Part shown: one piece after another, positions 17,030 to 25,573 of the stretch
How the letters are laid out: every line of letters begins with the position of its first letter
Numbering within the stretch: position 1 is the stretch's first letter
Source of the DNA: Halovivax gelatinilyticus
GTDB lineage: Archaea; Halobacteriota; Halobacteria; Halobacteriales; Natrialbaceae
DNA: 64,000 nucleotides
Assembly (NCBI RefSeq): GCF_024300625.1
Contig: NZ_CP101322.1
Span: 3,299,992-3,363,991, forward strand
Direction: 5' to 3'
Program-made: the position numbers and the translations under genes
Notes under the pieces: model-generated
Told to the model about the DNA's origin: nothing
Databases searched by the model: none
The model's input: only the letters and a program-made list of their open reading frames with translations

Positions 17030-17048
17030 GGTTCAAATCCCTCCGACC
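17030..17048 (+). repeat. Partial copy of tRNA-Trp 3' end (att-like)
   Basis: Nineteen bases identical to tRNA-Trp positions 16927-16945, about 100 bases downstream and in the same orientation. The anticodon half is missing, so it cannot be a functional tRNA. Confidence 0.75.
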
Positions 17049-17298
17049 GCATTTTGTGCTCTATGTACTACCGTGAGTTACAACAACGGTTCCACCAGAA
17101 GACGGTACGGAGCCTGTCTCTACGAGCGACGCGAGCAGGATTTCGATCGTGGCTCTATTTCAAAAGTCGACGAGATAGTACATTGACCAAGACAACACGT
17201 CCCTGGTCCGTTGACGGTGCGATACCCGCTATTCTGTGGTGGTCCGAGTCGGACCGAAATCTGGTATATTCACATACCCCCATCTCCAACGGTCGGGT

Positions 17299-17916
17299 AT
17301 GAGTGACCAGGACGAAACCGATGCCGTCGAAACAGCTCCCGATACCGAGCCAGTTGGCGACGACTCGGCCGCTGGCGAACCCAGCACCGAGCAGGTATCG
17401 GGTGAAATCGATGCTGAATCCGACGAGTCGTTCGATTTGGAGGAAGACGAACCCGAACCACCACGCGCCGAAGAGACGGATCCTTCGACGGACCCGACGG
17501 TGGACGAGACGACGAGCGAGTCCCGTCCCCAAAGGGAGGGAGTCCGGGCCAACAGCGTGCGTGCGGCCGGACTCGTCGCCGGTCTCGGCGTGTTGATCTT
17601 CTGGTCACCGATCTTGCTGACAGGGTACGGATATTCGATGCTACTCAACGTGGGCGTAGGCGTTACCATCGCCGTTCTCGCGTCCATTACCGTGATCAAG
17701 GCGGGAGCGGACGTACTATCTGCAGTCGTGTTGCCAGCGGTGATCGCCCTGCTGGCGGCCGCCGTCGTGGCGTCGGCGTTCGTCTTCGATCTCGGCTCTG
17801 ATGCCCTGTTCGTGAGTAATCTCGTTGTGGGCGGCCTCGCCGTGGTACTGTCGGTGCTCGCCATTTTCGGCTTTAGAAAGGCGAGCGCTACGGCCTCAGA
17901 CGCGAGCGCGGCCTGA
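17299..17916 (+). CDS. Membrane protein with long acidic N-terminus
   Basis: A 205-aa protein. Residues 1-90 are a low-complexity acidic, disordered segment (many Glu, Asp, Pro, Ser, Thr). Residues about 98-195 hold four hydrophobic helices with the blocks AAGLVAGLGVLIFWSPILLTG and LLNVGVGVTIAVLASITVIK. The organisation resembles the small haloarchaeal DUF-type membrane proteins with charged tails; no named function is recognised. The start is the ATG at 17299 (MSDQDETDAVE). The longer open frame upstream begins inside an AT-rich likely promoter stretch. Confidence 0.7.
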   Translation: MSDQDETDAVETAPDTEPVGDDSAAGEPSTEQVSGEIDAESDESFDLEEDEPEPPRAEETDPSTDPTVDETTSESRPQREGVRANSVRAAGLVAGLGVLIFWSPILLTGYGYSMLLNVGVGVTIAVLASITVIKAGADVLSAVVLPAVIALLAAAVVASAFVFDLGSDALFVSNLVVGGLAVVLSVLAIFGFRKASATASDASAA

Positions 17917-17958
17917 ACTGACCCGAACTCGCGGTTCGAAGACATCGACCGCCGGTGA

Positions 17959-18366
17959 TCACTCGCCGTTCGACGCGTCCGGATGGACGACGATTCTATC
18001 GATGTGGCCGACTCGGCCGGTCGTCGTCATCGCGCTGAACATCGAATCCTCGTAGAGCAAATCGCTGACCAACGTTCTCGTTTCGTCGCCCTCGTGCTCG
18101 ATCCGGTGTTCCATCCAGTATCGATCCGCCTTATCGTCGTCTTCGGCTACCGTCATCGACACCGAACGCAACGTCCCGGCCAGGATGTCCGTCTCCTCGG
18201 TCTTCTCCTCGACCGTCACGTCGGTAACGGTCGTTCTGACGGGCGATTGAGGGGTTTCGGGATAGGCCTGATTGTATCGATCGAAGTATAGTTCGAGTTC
18301 GTCGTCCGGCGCGACGGTCGGGAGTATTTCGACCGGTGGACCGGCGCGACTCGACTCTTCAGTCAT
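17959..18366 (-). CDS. Hypothetical acidic protein
   Basis: A 135-aa soluble protein with no motif I can assign. It has an acidic body (ELELYFDRYNQAYPETP), a central MTVAEDDDKADRYWMEHRIEHEGDETRTLVSDLLYEDSMFS stretch and a beta-rich C-terminus VGHIDRIVVHPDASNG. Codon use is strongly haloarchaeal, and the TATA-like AAAATTTTC region upstream of 18366 supports a real gene. The start at 18366 is preferred; the longer frame adds a Cys-containing, AT-rich stretch that would overlap the promoter. Confidence 0.65.
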   Translation of the reverse strand: MTEESSRAGPPVEILPTVAPDDELELYFDRYNQAYPETPQSPVRTTVTDVTVEEKTEETDILAGTLRSVSMTVAEDDDKADRYWMEHRIEHEGDETRTLVSDLLYEDSMFSAMTTTGRVGHIDRIVVHPDASNGE

Positions 18367-18446
18367 ATCCGTCACTTGGTACCGAGGATAGAAAATTTTC
18401 ACTACTGGAGTGTATCTGCAATTGGTGCAGGACACCGAGGCCTGCG

Positions 18447-19448
18447 TTACTGTGCGTCGAACATACCGGTGGAGAGATACCGTTCGCCACTATCCCAGAA
18501 CACCGTCACGACGAGCGGACAATCGATCCCCGTTCCGCCGTCCGTACGGGTCTGTTGACCGGATGATGGGCCGTCCCCGAACTGATTGTCGAGGGCGTCA
18601 CCGAGCTCCGGACACCGCGTATCAGGTTCGGCGATGCGTCGAGCGACCCGCCGAGAAACGAGACTCGACGCGCCGCTCGATTGGCCGACGAGTATTCCCT
18701 CCTCGCGGGCGAGTCGGTGACACTCACGCTCTGCGTCTTCGATCGAAACCGTCTCGACGTCGTCGATCAACGATCGATCGAGATTCTCGCTGATGAACCC
18801 GGGACCCATACCTTGAAACTCGTCGGTTCCGGGAACGCCCGTCGAGAGGATCGCGTTCCGCTCGGGCTCGACCGCGACGATTTCGACGTTCGGGAAGGCT
18901 TCTCTGAGCCTCCGACCGACGCCGCTCAGCGTTCCGCCGGTCCCGACGCCGGCGACGAACGCGTCGACGGTCCGATCACCGACCTGTTCGAGTATTTCGG
19001 CTCCCGTCGTCTGGTAATGGGCGTCTGGATTGGCCGAGTTGGTAAACTGCCCGAGCTGGACGGCACCCGCCGCTTCGAGTTCGTCCGCACGGTCGCGAGC
19101 GGCGGACATATCGCCGTCGACGAGCTCGATCTCGGCTCCGTAGGCGGCGATGATCGATCGGCGCTCTTCGGATTTTCCGGCCGGCATGACGATCGTGAGA
19201 TCGTAGCCTCTCGCCGCACAGACGAGCGCCAGTCCGATCCCTGTGTTCCCGCTCGTCGGTTCGACTAACCAGTCACCGGGGGAGATCGCCCCGTCACGCT
19301 CGGCGGCTCGCACCATCGCCATCGCCGGGCGATCCTTCGCCGATCCGCCCGGATTCGCCGACTCGATTTTCGCGGCGATCGTCGAGCCCTCGGGGCTCTC
19401 GAGTTCGACGAGCGGCGAACCGATGGTGTCCAGAATGCTACTCCGCAT
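18447..19448 (-). CDS. cysK: Cysteine synthase (O-acetylserine sulfhydrylase family)
   Basis: A 333-aa PLP beta-family enzyme making cysteine from O-acetylserine (or a related activated serine) and sulfide. Seen: the PLP lysine in NPGGSAKDRPA near residue 39, the substrate loop PTSGNTGIGLAL, the phosphate-binding GVGTGGTLSGVG near 169, and the serine that contacts the pyridine ring in GQSSGAS. Oddly, near the C-terminus an insert of about 40 residues with two cysteines (from AEPDTRCPELGDALDNQFGD onward) precedes the usual final block VVTVFWDSGERYLST. The insert is in frame and could be a lineage-specific loop. Confidence 0.93.
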   Translation of the reverse strand: MRSSILDTIGSPLVELESPEGSTIAAKIESANPGGSAKDRPAMAMVRAAERDGAISPGDWLVEPTSGNTGIGLALVCAARGYDLTIVMPAGKSEERRSIIAAYGAEIELVDGDMSAARDRADELEAAGAVQLGQFTNSANPDAHYQTTGAEILEQVGDRTVDAFVAGVGTGGTLSGVGRRLREAFPNVEIVAVEPERNAILSTGVPGTDEFQGMGPGFISENLDRSLIDDVETVSIEDAERECHRLAREEGILVGQSSGASSLVSRRVARRIAEPDTRCPELGDALDNQFGDGPSSGQQTRTDGGTGIDCPLVVTVFWDSGERYLSTGMFDAQ

Positions 19449-19596
19449 CGACCGGAGGTATGCCGTCGAGACGTAAACCAGTACTGGACAGTGCGATCCT
19501 GTCCGGTACCGGTCGCTGCTTCGGTTTCGTCCGGATCAAATGGCAAACTGTACCGCAGACCAGGGTCGTTTTATTTGAGCCGATTCAAGTGCGGGT

Positions 19597-19977
19597 ATGG
19601 AACTCGAAACCCTCCGACCCAATCCGGCCTGGGACGCGGCGTCGTACGAGGAGTCGGTAAACGTCCTCGAATCACACCGCGACGAGCTAACGTATCGGGT
19701 GTGGGGCGGCGACTGGTGTAAAGACTGCCGTGCGTTGCTGCCGGATTTCGCAGCGGCGTTGGACGCGGCGGGAGTGCCTGACGACCGGATCGACGAGCGT
19801 CCCGTCGACCGGGAGAAGGATGGACCGGGTGTCGAGGCGTACGATGTGGCCTACATCCCGACCATCGTCGTCGAATCGAACGACGGCGATGAGGTGGCTC
19901 GGTTCGTCGAGGACGAATCCGTTCCGCCGGCGATCTACCTCGCCGACGCGATTGCCGCCTGGGCCGAACGTCCGTAA
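19597..19977 (+). CDS. Thioredoxin-like protein
   Basis: A 126-aa thioredoxin-fold protein. The redox motif is WCKDC near residue 40 (GGDWCKDCRALLPDF), followed by the cis-proline in VAYIPTIVV near residue 88. The central Lys-Asp pair differs from the WCGPC of classic thioredoxins, as in many haloarchaeal bacterioferritin-comigratory-linked and glutaredoxin-like proteins. Likely a cytosolic dithiol reductase. It is divergent from cysK, with 148 bases between their starts. Confidence 0.88.
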   Translation: MELETLRPNPAWDAASYEESVNVLESHRDELTYRVWGGDWCKDCRALLPDFAAALDAAGVPDDRIDERPVDREKDGPGVEAYDVAYIPTIVVESNDGDEVARFVEDESVPPAIYLADAIAAWAERP

Positions 19978-20037
19978 TCTATCGTGTGCCGTTTTTTTCA
20001 ACGACGAGCTGATTCTTGCCGAACGCGCCAGCCGTTT

Positions 20038-22260
20038 TCAGAAGGGAGTCTCAGTTTCGTCGTGCCACTCGATCGCCTCTCGGAGGTCGTCGAGCGGAGG
20101 TGAACAGGTCCGGTTCGAACAGGCGTACACCGTCGGCTCGTCGTCGCGTGCGGTCCGGCCCTCCCAGATCGGTGGGACGGACTCGAGTGAGAGCGTCGAT
20201 ACCCACCGCGATATCGCGTCGTCGGTTGGTCTGCGTGCGAGCAACCGGTCGGGAAGGTAGGTCTCGGCGAGCACGTCCGTCCATCGATCAGGCATCTCGC
20301 CGACGACGGTCAACTCCTGCTGACCGGTTCGTACAGTGTCGAACGCGAGACCCAGAGAAACGTGTTCGTGCGGCCGACTGTCGATCGTTTCGGCGTGCGT
20401 CGACAGCACGGAGTCCGCGACCGCTCCGAACGGGTCGTCGGTAAACGCGTCCAGGGCGAGCAGGACCTCGACGGCGACACCGGTCGGTGATGGGGTCGAC
20501 TGATCGCGCAGTTCCTGCGGTCTGAGGAGCAACGACTCTCCCGCTTCCGGGGTAAAGTAAAGGGTCTCGGCGGAGTCATCCCAGAACTCATCGACGATTG
20601 CTCTCGCGAGGTCCACCGCGAACGCGAGATGATCGACGGACCCAGTCGCTTCGTACACGGTCAGTGCGCCACGGGCCAGGTACGCGTAGTCATCGAGGTA
20701 CCCGGTGATTGCCACGGACCCGTCCATGTACCGTCGAGACAGGCGGTGACTCGCTTCATCCCAGAGATTGGTACAGACGAATTCGAGCGCCTCGACGGCC
20801 TGGCGTTCGTAGCGATCGTCGCGAAGGACGATCGATGCCTCGGCGAGCGCATCGATCGCGAGGCCGTTCCACCCGGCGAGTATCTTCTCGTCGCGTCTCG
20901 GACGCGTACGTTTCGATCTGGCACGAAAGAGCGTTTCTCGAGCAGCCTCGAGGTGGCGTTCGACCTCGCCCTCGTCGAGCTGATACGTTGATGCCAACGA
21001 GGAGATCGATTCCTGGACGTTCAACACCGTCGTGCCCTCGAAATTTCCATCCTCGGTCACGCCGTACCGATCGAAGACCAGATCTGTCCGAAGCGTCGAT
21101 TCTGGATCGTCCGAGAGCGCAGTTTCGATCGATTCCGGTGTCCACACGTAGAAGGCACCCTCTGAATCGTCGCCGTGTTCGTCGATGCTCTGTGCGTCGA
21201 GCGTGCTGTACAATCCGCCCTCGGGGTGTGTCAGTTCACGATCGATGAACTCCATCGTTTCCCGGAGAACCGTCTCGTAGCGCCGATTACCGGTGAGCTG
21301 GTAGCCGGTGAGTAACGTCCGCGAGATCGAAGCGCTGTCGTAGAGCATCTTTTCGAAGTGTGGAACCGTCCAGTCATCGTCGACACAGTAGCGATGAAAG
21401 CCACCTCCGACGTGATCGTAGAGCCCACCGTCGCACATTGCGTCAAGCGTCAACGTCGCCGCGTCTAGCGCCCCGACCCGTCCGGTCCGCACGTACGATC
21501 GTAATAAGGCGTCGAGTCGACGGGGTTGTGGAAACTTCGGCCCGCCGGTCCCGAACCCGCCGTGTTCGCGATCAACGGTTCTCATGATCGAGTCGACGAC
21601 CTGCTCTAGCGTGGGCCCCGCATCGACGACTGTCTCGTGTCCTACTGACGAGGTCGTTCGTTCGCCCGAATCAGGTTCGCCGGCCATCGGAACTGACCGG
21701 CCCGACGATTCAGTCGTCGGCGTCGGGGTCGATGGGGGTTGTTCGAGCTGGTCTCGAACCCGCTCGGTCCAGTGATCCGCTCGTCGTTCGACCTCGTCGC
21801 GTTCTGACTCCCACGACTGACGGAGCCCCTCGAGAACGTCAACGAAACCGGGCATTCCACGCGTTGGATCTCGCGGGAAGTACGTGCCTACGTAGAACGG
21901 CCGACCGTCCGGAGTTAACCATGCGGACAGCGGCCAGCCGCCGCGTCCAGTGACGAGTTGGCAGGCGGTCATGTAGACGGTATCGACGTCCGGGCGCTCC
22001 TCCCGGTCGACTTTGATCGGAACGAAGTGATCGTTCAGCAGGGTCGCGACGGTCTCGTCTTCGAAGCTCTCGTCTTCCATGACGTGACACCAGTGACACG
22101 CCGAGTAGCCGATCGAGAGAAAGATCGGTCGATCGCGATCACGGGCGAGTTCCATCGCGCGGTCGTCCCACGGCTGCCAGTTAACGGGATTGTCCGCGTG
22201 TTGACGGAGGTAGGGACTGGCCGCCGCCTCCAGGCGATTGCGAGCCAGTGGATCGGTCAT
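20038..22260 (-). CDS. YyaL/SSP411-type protein with thioredoxin domain (DUF255)
   Basis: A 740-aa two-part protein. The N-terminal thioredoxin-like DUF255 domain shows NPVNWQPWDDRAM, the redox pair in SACHWCHVMEDESFEDE near residue 50, FVPIKVDREERPDVD and GGWPLSAWLTPDGRPF. The remainder is an alpha/alpha-barrel like glycoside hydrolases and epimerases (MCDGGLYDHVGGGFHRYC, HFEKMLYD, EDGNFEG, EKILAGWNG). The biological role of this conserved family is unknown; mammalian SPATA20 is a homologue. The start at 22260 puts the family N-terminus (LARNRLEAAASPYLRQH) at the front, so the longer frame is not used. Length is close to family size. Confidence 0.92.
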   Translation of the reverse strand: MTDPLARNRLEAAASPYLRQHADNPVNWQPWDDRAMELARDRDRPIFLSIGYSACHWCHVMEDESFEDETVATLLNDHFVPIKVDREERPDVDTVYMTACQLVTGRGGWPLSAWLTPDGRPFYVGTYFPRDPTRGMPGFVDVLEGLRQSWESERDEVERRADHWTERVRDQLEQPPSTPTPTTESSGRSVPMAGEPDSGERTTSSVGHETVVDAGPTLEQVVDSIMRTVDREHGGFGTGGPKFPQPRRLDALLRSYVRTGRVGALDAATLTLDAMCDGGLYDHVGGGFHRYCVDDDWTVPHFEKMLYDSASISRTLLTGYQLTGNRRYETVLRETMEFIDRELTHPEGGLYSTLDAQSIDEHGDDSEGAFYVWTPESIETALSDDPESTLRTDLVFDRYGVTEDGNFEGTTVLNVQESISSLASTYQLDEGEVERHLEAARETLFRARSKRTRPRRDEKILAGWNGLAIDALAEASIVLRDDRYERQAVEALEFVCTNLWDEASHRLSRRYMDGSVAITGYLDDYAYLARGALTVYEATGSVDHLAFAVDLARAIVDEFWDDSAETLYFTPEAGESLLLRPQELRDQSTPSPTGVAVEVLLALDAFTDDPFGAVADSVLSTHAETIDSRPHEHVSLGLAFDTVRTGQQELTVVGEMPDRWTDVLAETYLPDRLLARRPTDDAISRWVSTLSLESVPPIWEGRTARDDEPTVYACSNRTCSPPLDDLREAIEWHDETETPF

Positions 22261-22445
22261 ACACTGGGTACTGCTCCCGCCGGAAAAAACTCGTCGGTGG
22301 ACGGGTTTTCGGGGTAATCTACATCGAAAGCTCGAGAATCCCTGTGTTGCAGTTAGGTTGTTCAAGTGATGATTGTCGCTATTGTACGCCACTGCTGGCC
22401 GGCATACTCCGGTAGGTTTAACAGCCAACTAGGTGAGCATCGCAT

Positions 22446-23015
22446 ATGACCGTTCGGTCGGAGGCGTGGGGCATTTATCGACAGGCGCTTCCAATCTTGC
22501 TCATCGCACTCGCTGGCGGACTCTTCGCTGGACTCGTGTTAGAATCGATTATCGAAAGTGTCGAACGGTTTCCCGGATTGCTCGTTATGGTCCCGGTGTT
22601 CCTGGCGACGCGAGGGAACGTCTACGGGGCACTCGGCGGGCGCATCTCGAGTGGGCTGCACCAGGGACTCATCGAACCGAATTTCGAGTGGGACGAACGC
22701 CTCGTAAACGCCGTTCTCGCCTCGTTCATCAACGGAATTGGCATATCGATCGTCATCGGATTCCTCACGTGGGGTGTCCTGCTGGGGCTGGGCCGAGAGC
22801 CCGCACAACTGTACGAGCTCGTCGGCATCATGCTCATCGCCGGCCTACTCACCTCGGTTGTCTTGATCGCCGGACTCTTGCTCCTCATCTTTGCCGGATT
22901 CAAACGCGGCTACGATCCCGACAACCTGGTCGGACCGATCGTTACCACGCTTGGTGACGTCTTTGGCATGCTGTTCTTGCTCTTTGCCGTCGCCACCGTG
23001 GAGGTGCTCGCCTGA
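22446..23015 (+). CDS. SLC41/MgtE-type Mg2+ transporter, first half protein
   Basis: A 189-aa protein with about five hydrophobic helices corresponding to one MgtE transmembrane repeat, without the cytosolic N and CBS domains. The pore-region signature reads LLVMVPVFLATRGNVYGALGGR near residue 45, where classic MgtE has PxxxDxxGN; here the Asp is a threonine-arginine pair (ATRGN). The next gene overlaps its stop by one base (TGATG), so the two halves are almost certainly made together and probably pair as a transporter of Mg2+ or another divalent ion. Confidence 0.87.
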   Translation: MTVRSEAWGIYRQALPILLIALAGGLFAGLVLESIIESVERFPGLLVMVPVFLATRGNVYGALGGRISSGLHQGLIEPNFEWDERLVNAVLASFINGIGISIVIGFLTWGVLLGLGREPAQLYELVGIMLIAGLLTSVVLIAGLLLLIFAGFKRGYDPDNLVGPIVTTLGDVFGMLFLLFAVATVEVLA

Positions 23016-23593
23016 TGGTCGTCCCACAGGGATCTCTCGGAACCTGGTCTGCGAGATCGATCGTGACCACGATGTTTCCGCTGCTCGTCGTGCTCTCTTT
23101 CATCGTTCTCTGGGCCGGAATTACGCTCGAGGAAGCCGAGGAGATGATCGAACAGTACGGCATCCTGGCCGTGATGGTACCGACGATGGTCGACATGGGT
23201 GGCAACCTCGGGGCGATTCTATCATCGCGACTCTCCTCACGATTTCACCTCGGTACGACCGAATTAGATCTCAGAGATCGGATACTCTGGGGAAACGTTC
23301 TGGCTATCCTCGCGCTAGCGGCGACGGTCTTTACGGCGCTCGCCTTCGGCGCGTACGCGATTGGCCTCGTCGCTGGCACCGAGTTGACCCTCGCGGAGTT
23401 ACTCATCATCTCGCTCGTCAGCGGTATGTCGGTCGCCGTCATCGCCGTCTTCTTCAGTTTCGCCGCGACCTACGGCTCGTACCGGCTTGGCATCGACCCG
23501 GACGATGCAACCATCCCCATCGTGACTAACGTCGTCGACGTCTTCGGAATGGTCATCTTCATCGCCGTCTCCGCCGCCGTCATCGGGCTCTGA
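23015..23593 (+). CDS. SLC41/MgtE-type Mg2+ transporter, second half protein
   Basis: A 192-aa partner of the preceding half transporter, also with about five helices. The signature is complete here: MVPTMVDMGGNLGAILSSRLSSR near residue 48, with the Asp and Gly-Asn that line the MgtE pore. Its start ATG overlaps the previous TGA by one base. The pair equals the two-repeat membrane domain of SLC41 family proteins, encoded as separate chains. The PhoU/RCK gene converges on it 138 bases away and probably regulates it. Confidence 0.88.
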   Translation: MVVPQGSLGTWSARSIVTTMFPLLVVLSFIVLWAGITLEEAEEMIEQYGILAVMVPTMVDMGGNLGAILSSRLSSRFHLGTTELDLRDRILWGNVLAILALAATVFTALAFGAYAIGLVAGTELTLAELLIISLVSGMSVAVIAVFFSFAATYGSYRLGIDPDDATIPIVTNVVDVFGMVIFIAVSAAVIGL

Positions 23594-23731
23594 CTTTCAG
23601 ACGGTCTCAGATTGAATCCGTTCGGGCCGGGTTCGGTTGCACACACTACCTACACAAGTTGCTGTTCTCCTCTATGGGAGGTGACCGATCCGACGTGAGC
23701 GGGACTAGAACTACCACAGATTGGCTCTCCT

Positions 23732-24940
23732 CTAACTCTCGGAGAGATCCTGAACGGCCTCTTCGGCCGTTCTGGTTCCTTTCGCGATGAGGACGTCGCC
23801 CGCTCGGAGTTCGGCGTCGTCGTCGGCGATCAACAGCCACCCTTCGTCCGGTCGGCGAATAGCGATCGCGCTCATGCTCGCGTCAGTTTCCGGTCGACCG
23901 TCGACGATCGGCGTCCCGTCCAGATCGCTCCCGGGCTCGACTTCGACGCGCGTGATGATCTCGTCGCTCTCCTGGACGGCCAGCTGAACGACCGGGTGGA
24001 CGTCCAGACTTCGGAAGATCCCCTCACTGATGTCGATCGCCGCGTCGCTAATTACCTCCGTACTGGTCGCGAGCGTGATGAGTCCGCGGAGGACGACTGG
24101 GTCCTCGGCGTCGGCTGCGGCTTTTAACGTCCATGCGGTAAACCGTGACTGGAGCGCGTCGACTTCGATCTCTAAGTTTCTGACCTCTTCGGCCAGGGCT
24201 TTGCTGTCGAAGAGAACGCTGCTGTAGGCGAGATCGATCGCGAGTTCGCTCAAATTCTTCATGTGAACGATCGTGTCGATCGCCCGCTCCAGGTCCGGCA
24301 ACTCGGCCGGAGCAGTCGCCGGAACCTCGAACGGTCCTCCCGAGATGGTCTCGAACACCGGTTCGAGATCGGTCTCCGACCCTCGAAGGAGCGCGACGTC
24401 TTCGGGTTCGATGGTCGTCTCCGGTCCGGGGTTGAGTATCCACTCCGCCCCTCGCCGAAGGGCGATCACGCGGACACCTGTCTCCGATTCGAGATCTATC
24501 TCGGCGAGTGATCGATTCGCATACGGTGAGTCTTCGGTCACGACGACCCGGACGAGCGACTCGACGGCTTCGGGCAGCGCCGCGCGCATCGCTTCCGGAA
24601 GTCCGACGTCTTCGAGGAGTACCTTCGCGATGTCGCCCGCCGCGTCGCTGATATGGTCGGTCGCCGCAACGATTCCCAGGACGGGGGCGAGTTGCTCTGC
24701 ATCGTCAGGATTTCTCGCCGCCATCAACAGACTCATCCGCGCGCGGAGTTCGAGCAGATCCATCCGCTCTTCGAGTCGGAGTACTTCCCGGGCAAGTTCG
24801 TGATTCTGAAGCAACACGGCGGAGTAGGAGAGATCGATGAGTAACTCCGCCGTGTCTTTCATCTCGATGAGGACGTCTTTGACGCTGACCGGCTCGTACT
24901 CGATCGCCGTCGACGTAATCTCGCCCTCGAACGGATCCAT
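23732..24940 (-). CDS. Tandem PhoU-RCK_C regulatory protein
   Basis: A 402-aa cytosolic protein made of two similar halves: PhoU-like three-helix bundle (VKDVLIEMKDTAELLIDLSYSAVLL), TrkA_C/RCK_C domain (RVVVTEDSPYANRSLAEIDL, VRVIALRRGAEWILNPG), then a second PhoU-like bundle (IDTIVHMKNLSELAIDLAYSSVLFD) and a second RCK_C (VEVEPGSDLDGTPI, MSAIAIRRP, AELRAGDVLIAKGT). RCK_C domains bind small ligands and gate ion transport. Convergent location to the two SLC41 half genes points to a regulator of Mg2+ flux. Start chosen at 24940 (MDPFEGEITS) rather than the ATGs at 24967 and 24964, which precede unconserved-looking residues. Confidence 0.85.
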   Translation of the reverse strand: MDPFEGEITSTAIEYEPVSVKDVLIEMKDTAELLIDLSYSAVLLQNHELAREVLRLEERMDLLELRARMSLLMAARNPDDAEQLAPVLGIVAATDHISDAAGDIAKVLLEDVGLPEAMRAALPEAVESLVRVVVTEDSPYANRSLAEIDLESETGVRVIALRRGAEWILNPGPETTIEPEDVALLRGSETDLEPVFETISGGPFEVPATAPAELPDLERAIDTIVHMKNLSELAIDLAYSSVLFDSKALAEEVRNLEIEVDALQSRFTAWTLKAAADAEDPVVLRGLITLATSTEVISDAAIDISEGIFRSLDVHPVVQLAVQESDEIITRVEVEPGSDLDGTPIVDGRPETDASMSAIAIRRPDEGWLLIADDDAELRAGDVLIAKGTRTAEEAVQDLSES

Positions 24941-25013
24941 ACGCGAGACCAGTACACCTGGCATCAAAAACGTTCCTGACGGCGACTTTCGTCGGACCGT
25001 GACCGCGTATCGC

Positions 25014-25571
25014 TCAGTCGGTCCGTTCGAGTTCGACGAACGCGACCCGGTCGCGTTCGTCTCGCGAGACTTCGCGCCAGTCGCCCTCGCGTAGCTCGGG
25101 AAAACGGGTGTCTCCGTCCGGCGACATGTCGACCTCGGTGAGCACGAGGCGATCCAGGGCCGGGAGAAATTGCTCGTAGACGGATGCGCCCCCCGCGACG
25201 TAGATTCGATCGACTTCCTCGTGACGGTCGCGAGCGGCCGCTTCGGCGCAATCGATCGCGGCGTCGACGCTATCGACGACGCGTACGTTCGACGGCACGT
25301 CGAGGTCCGACCGCGTGAGGACGATAGAGGTTCGACCGGGAAGAGGTTCGCCGAGCCCCTCGACGATACCCTCGTAAGTTACTCGCCCCATCACGACCGG
25401 ATGATCCATCGTTCGGCGTTTGAAGTGGGCGAGATCCTCGGGGATGTGCCACGGCATCTCCCCGTCGACGCCGATGACGCCGTTCGTCGCGACCGCGACG
25501 ATGCCGACGAGTTCGAGATCGGATTCGATCTCGGTCGGCTCGTCATCCGCTCGTCGTGTCTCGTCGGTCAT
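25014..25571 (-). CDS. folA: Dihydrofolate reductase
   Basis: A 185-aa NADPH-dependent enzyme reducing dihydrofolate to tetrahydrofolate, regenerating the cofactor consumed by thymidylate synthase. The family pattern is intact: GIVAVATNGVIGVDGEMPWHIPEDLAHFKR near residue 22, with Asp as the active-site acid in the IPEDLAHFK helix, VVMGRVTYEGI, GRTSIVLTRS and YVAGGASVYEQFLP. The N-terminal 20 residues are an acidic extension. The start is the ATG at 25571; the stop of thyA lies two bases upstream, so the two genes form one operon. Haloarchaeal DHFRs of this type are known targets of trimethoprim. Confidence 0.95.
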   Translation of the reverse strand: MTDETRRADDEPTEIESDLELVGIVAVATNGVIGVDGEMPWHIPEDLAHFKRRTMDHPVVMGRVTYEGIVEGLGEPLPGRTSIVLTRSDLDVPSNVRVVDSVDAAIDCAEAAARDRHEEVDRIYVAGGASVYEQFLPALDRLVLTEVDMSPDGDTRFPELREGDWREVSRDERDRVAFVELERTD

Positions 25572-25573
25572 CG

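Larger units (their letters stand above)
16949..17298 (+). other. Gene-free stretch with tRNA-derived repeat, probable decayed attachment site
   Basis: A 19-base exact copy of the tRNA-Trp T-arm/acceptor sequence (tRNA copy 16927-16945) recurs at 17030-17048 and is followed by GCA instead of CCCA. An inverted, imperfect copy of the T arm (GGAGATTTGAATC) lies at about 17003-17015. Integrative elements commonly leave such duplicated tRNA 3' ends. No integrase or other mobile gene is visible within the gap, so the element is gone or lay elsewhere. Confidence 0.6.

Noticed and set aside
17053-17298. Integrase remnant next to the tRNA-Trp repeat
   Set aside because: The short plus-strand frame has no tyrosine-recombinase motif and atypical codons.
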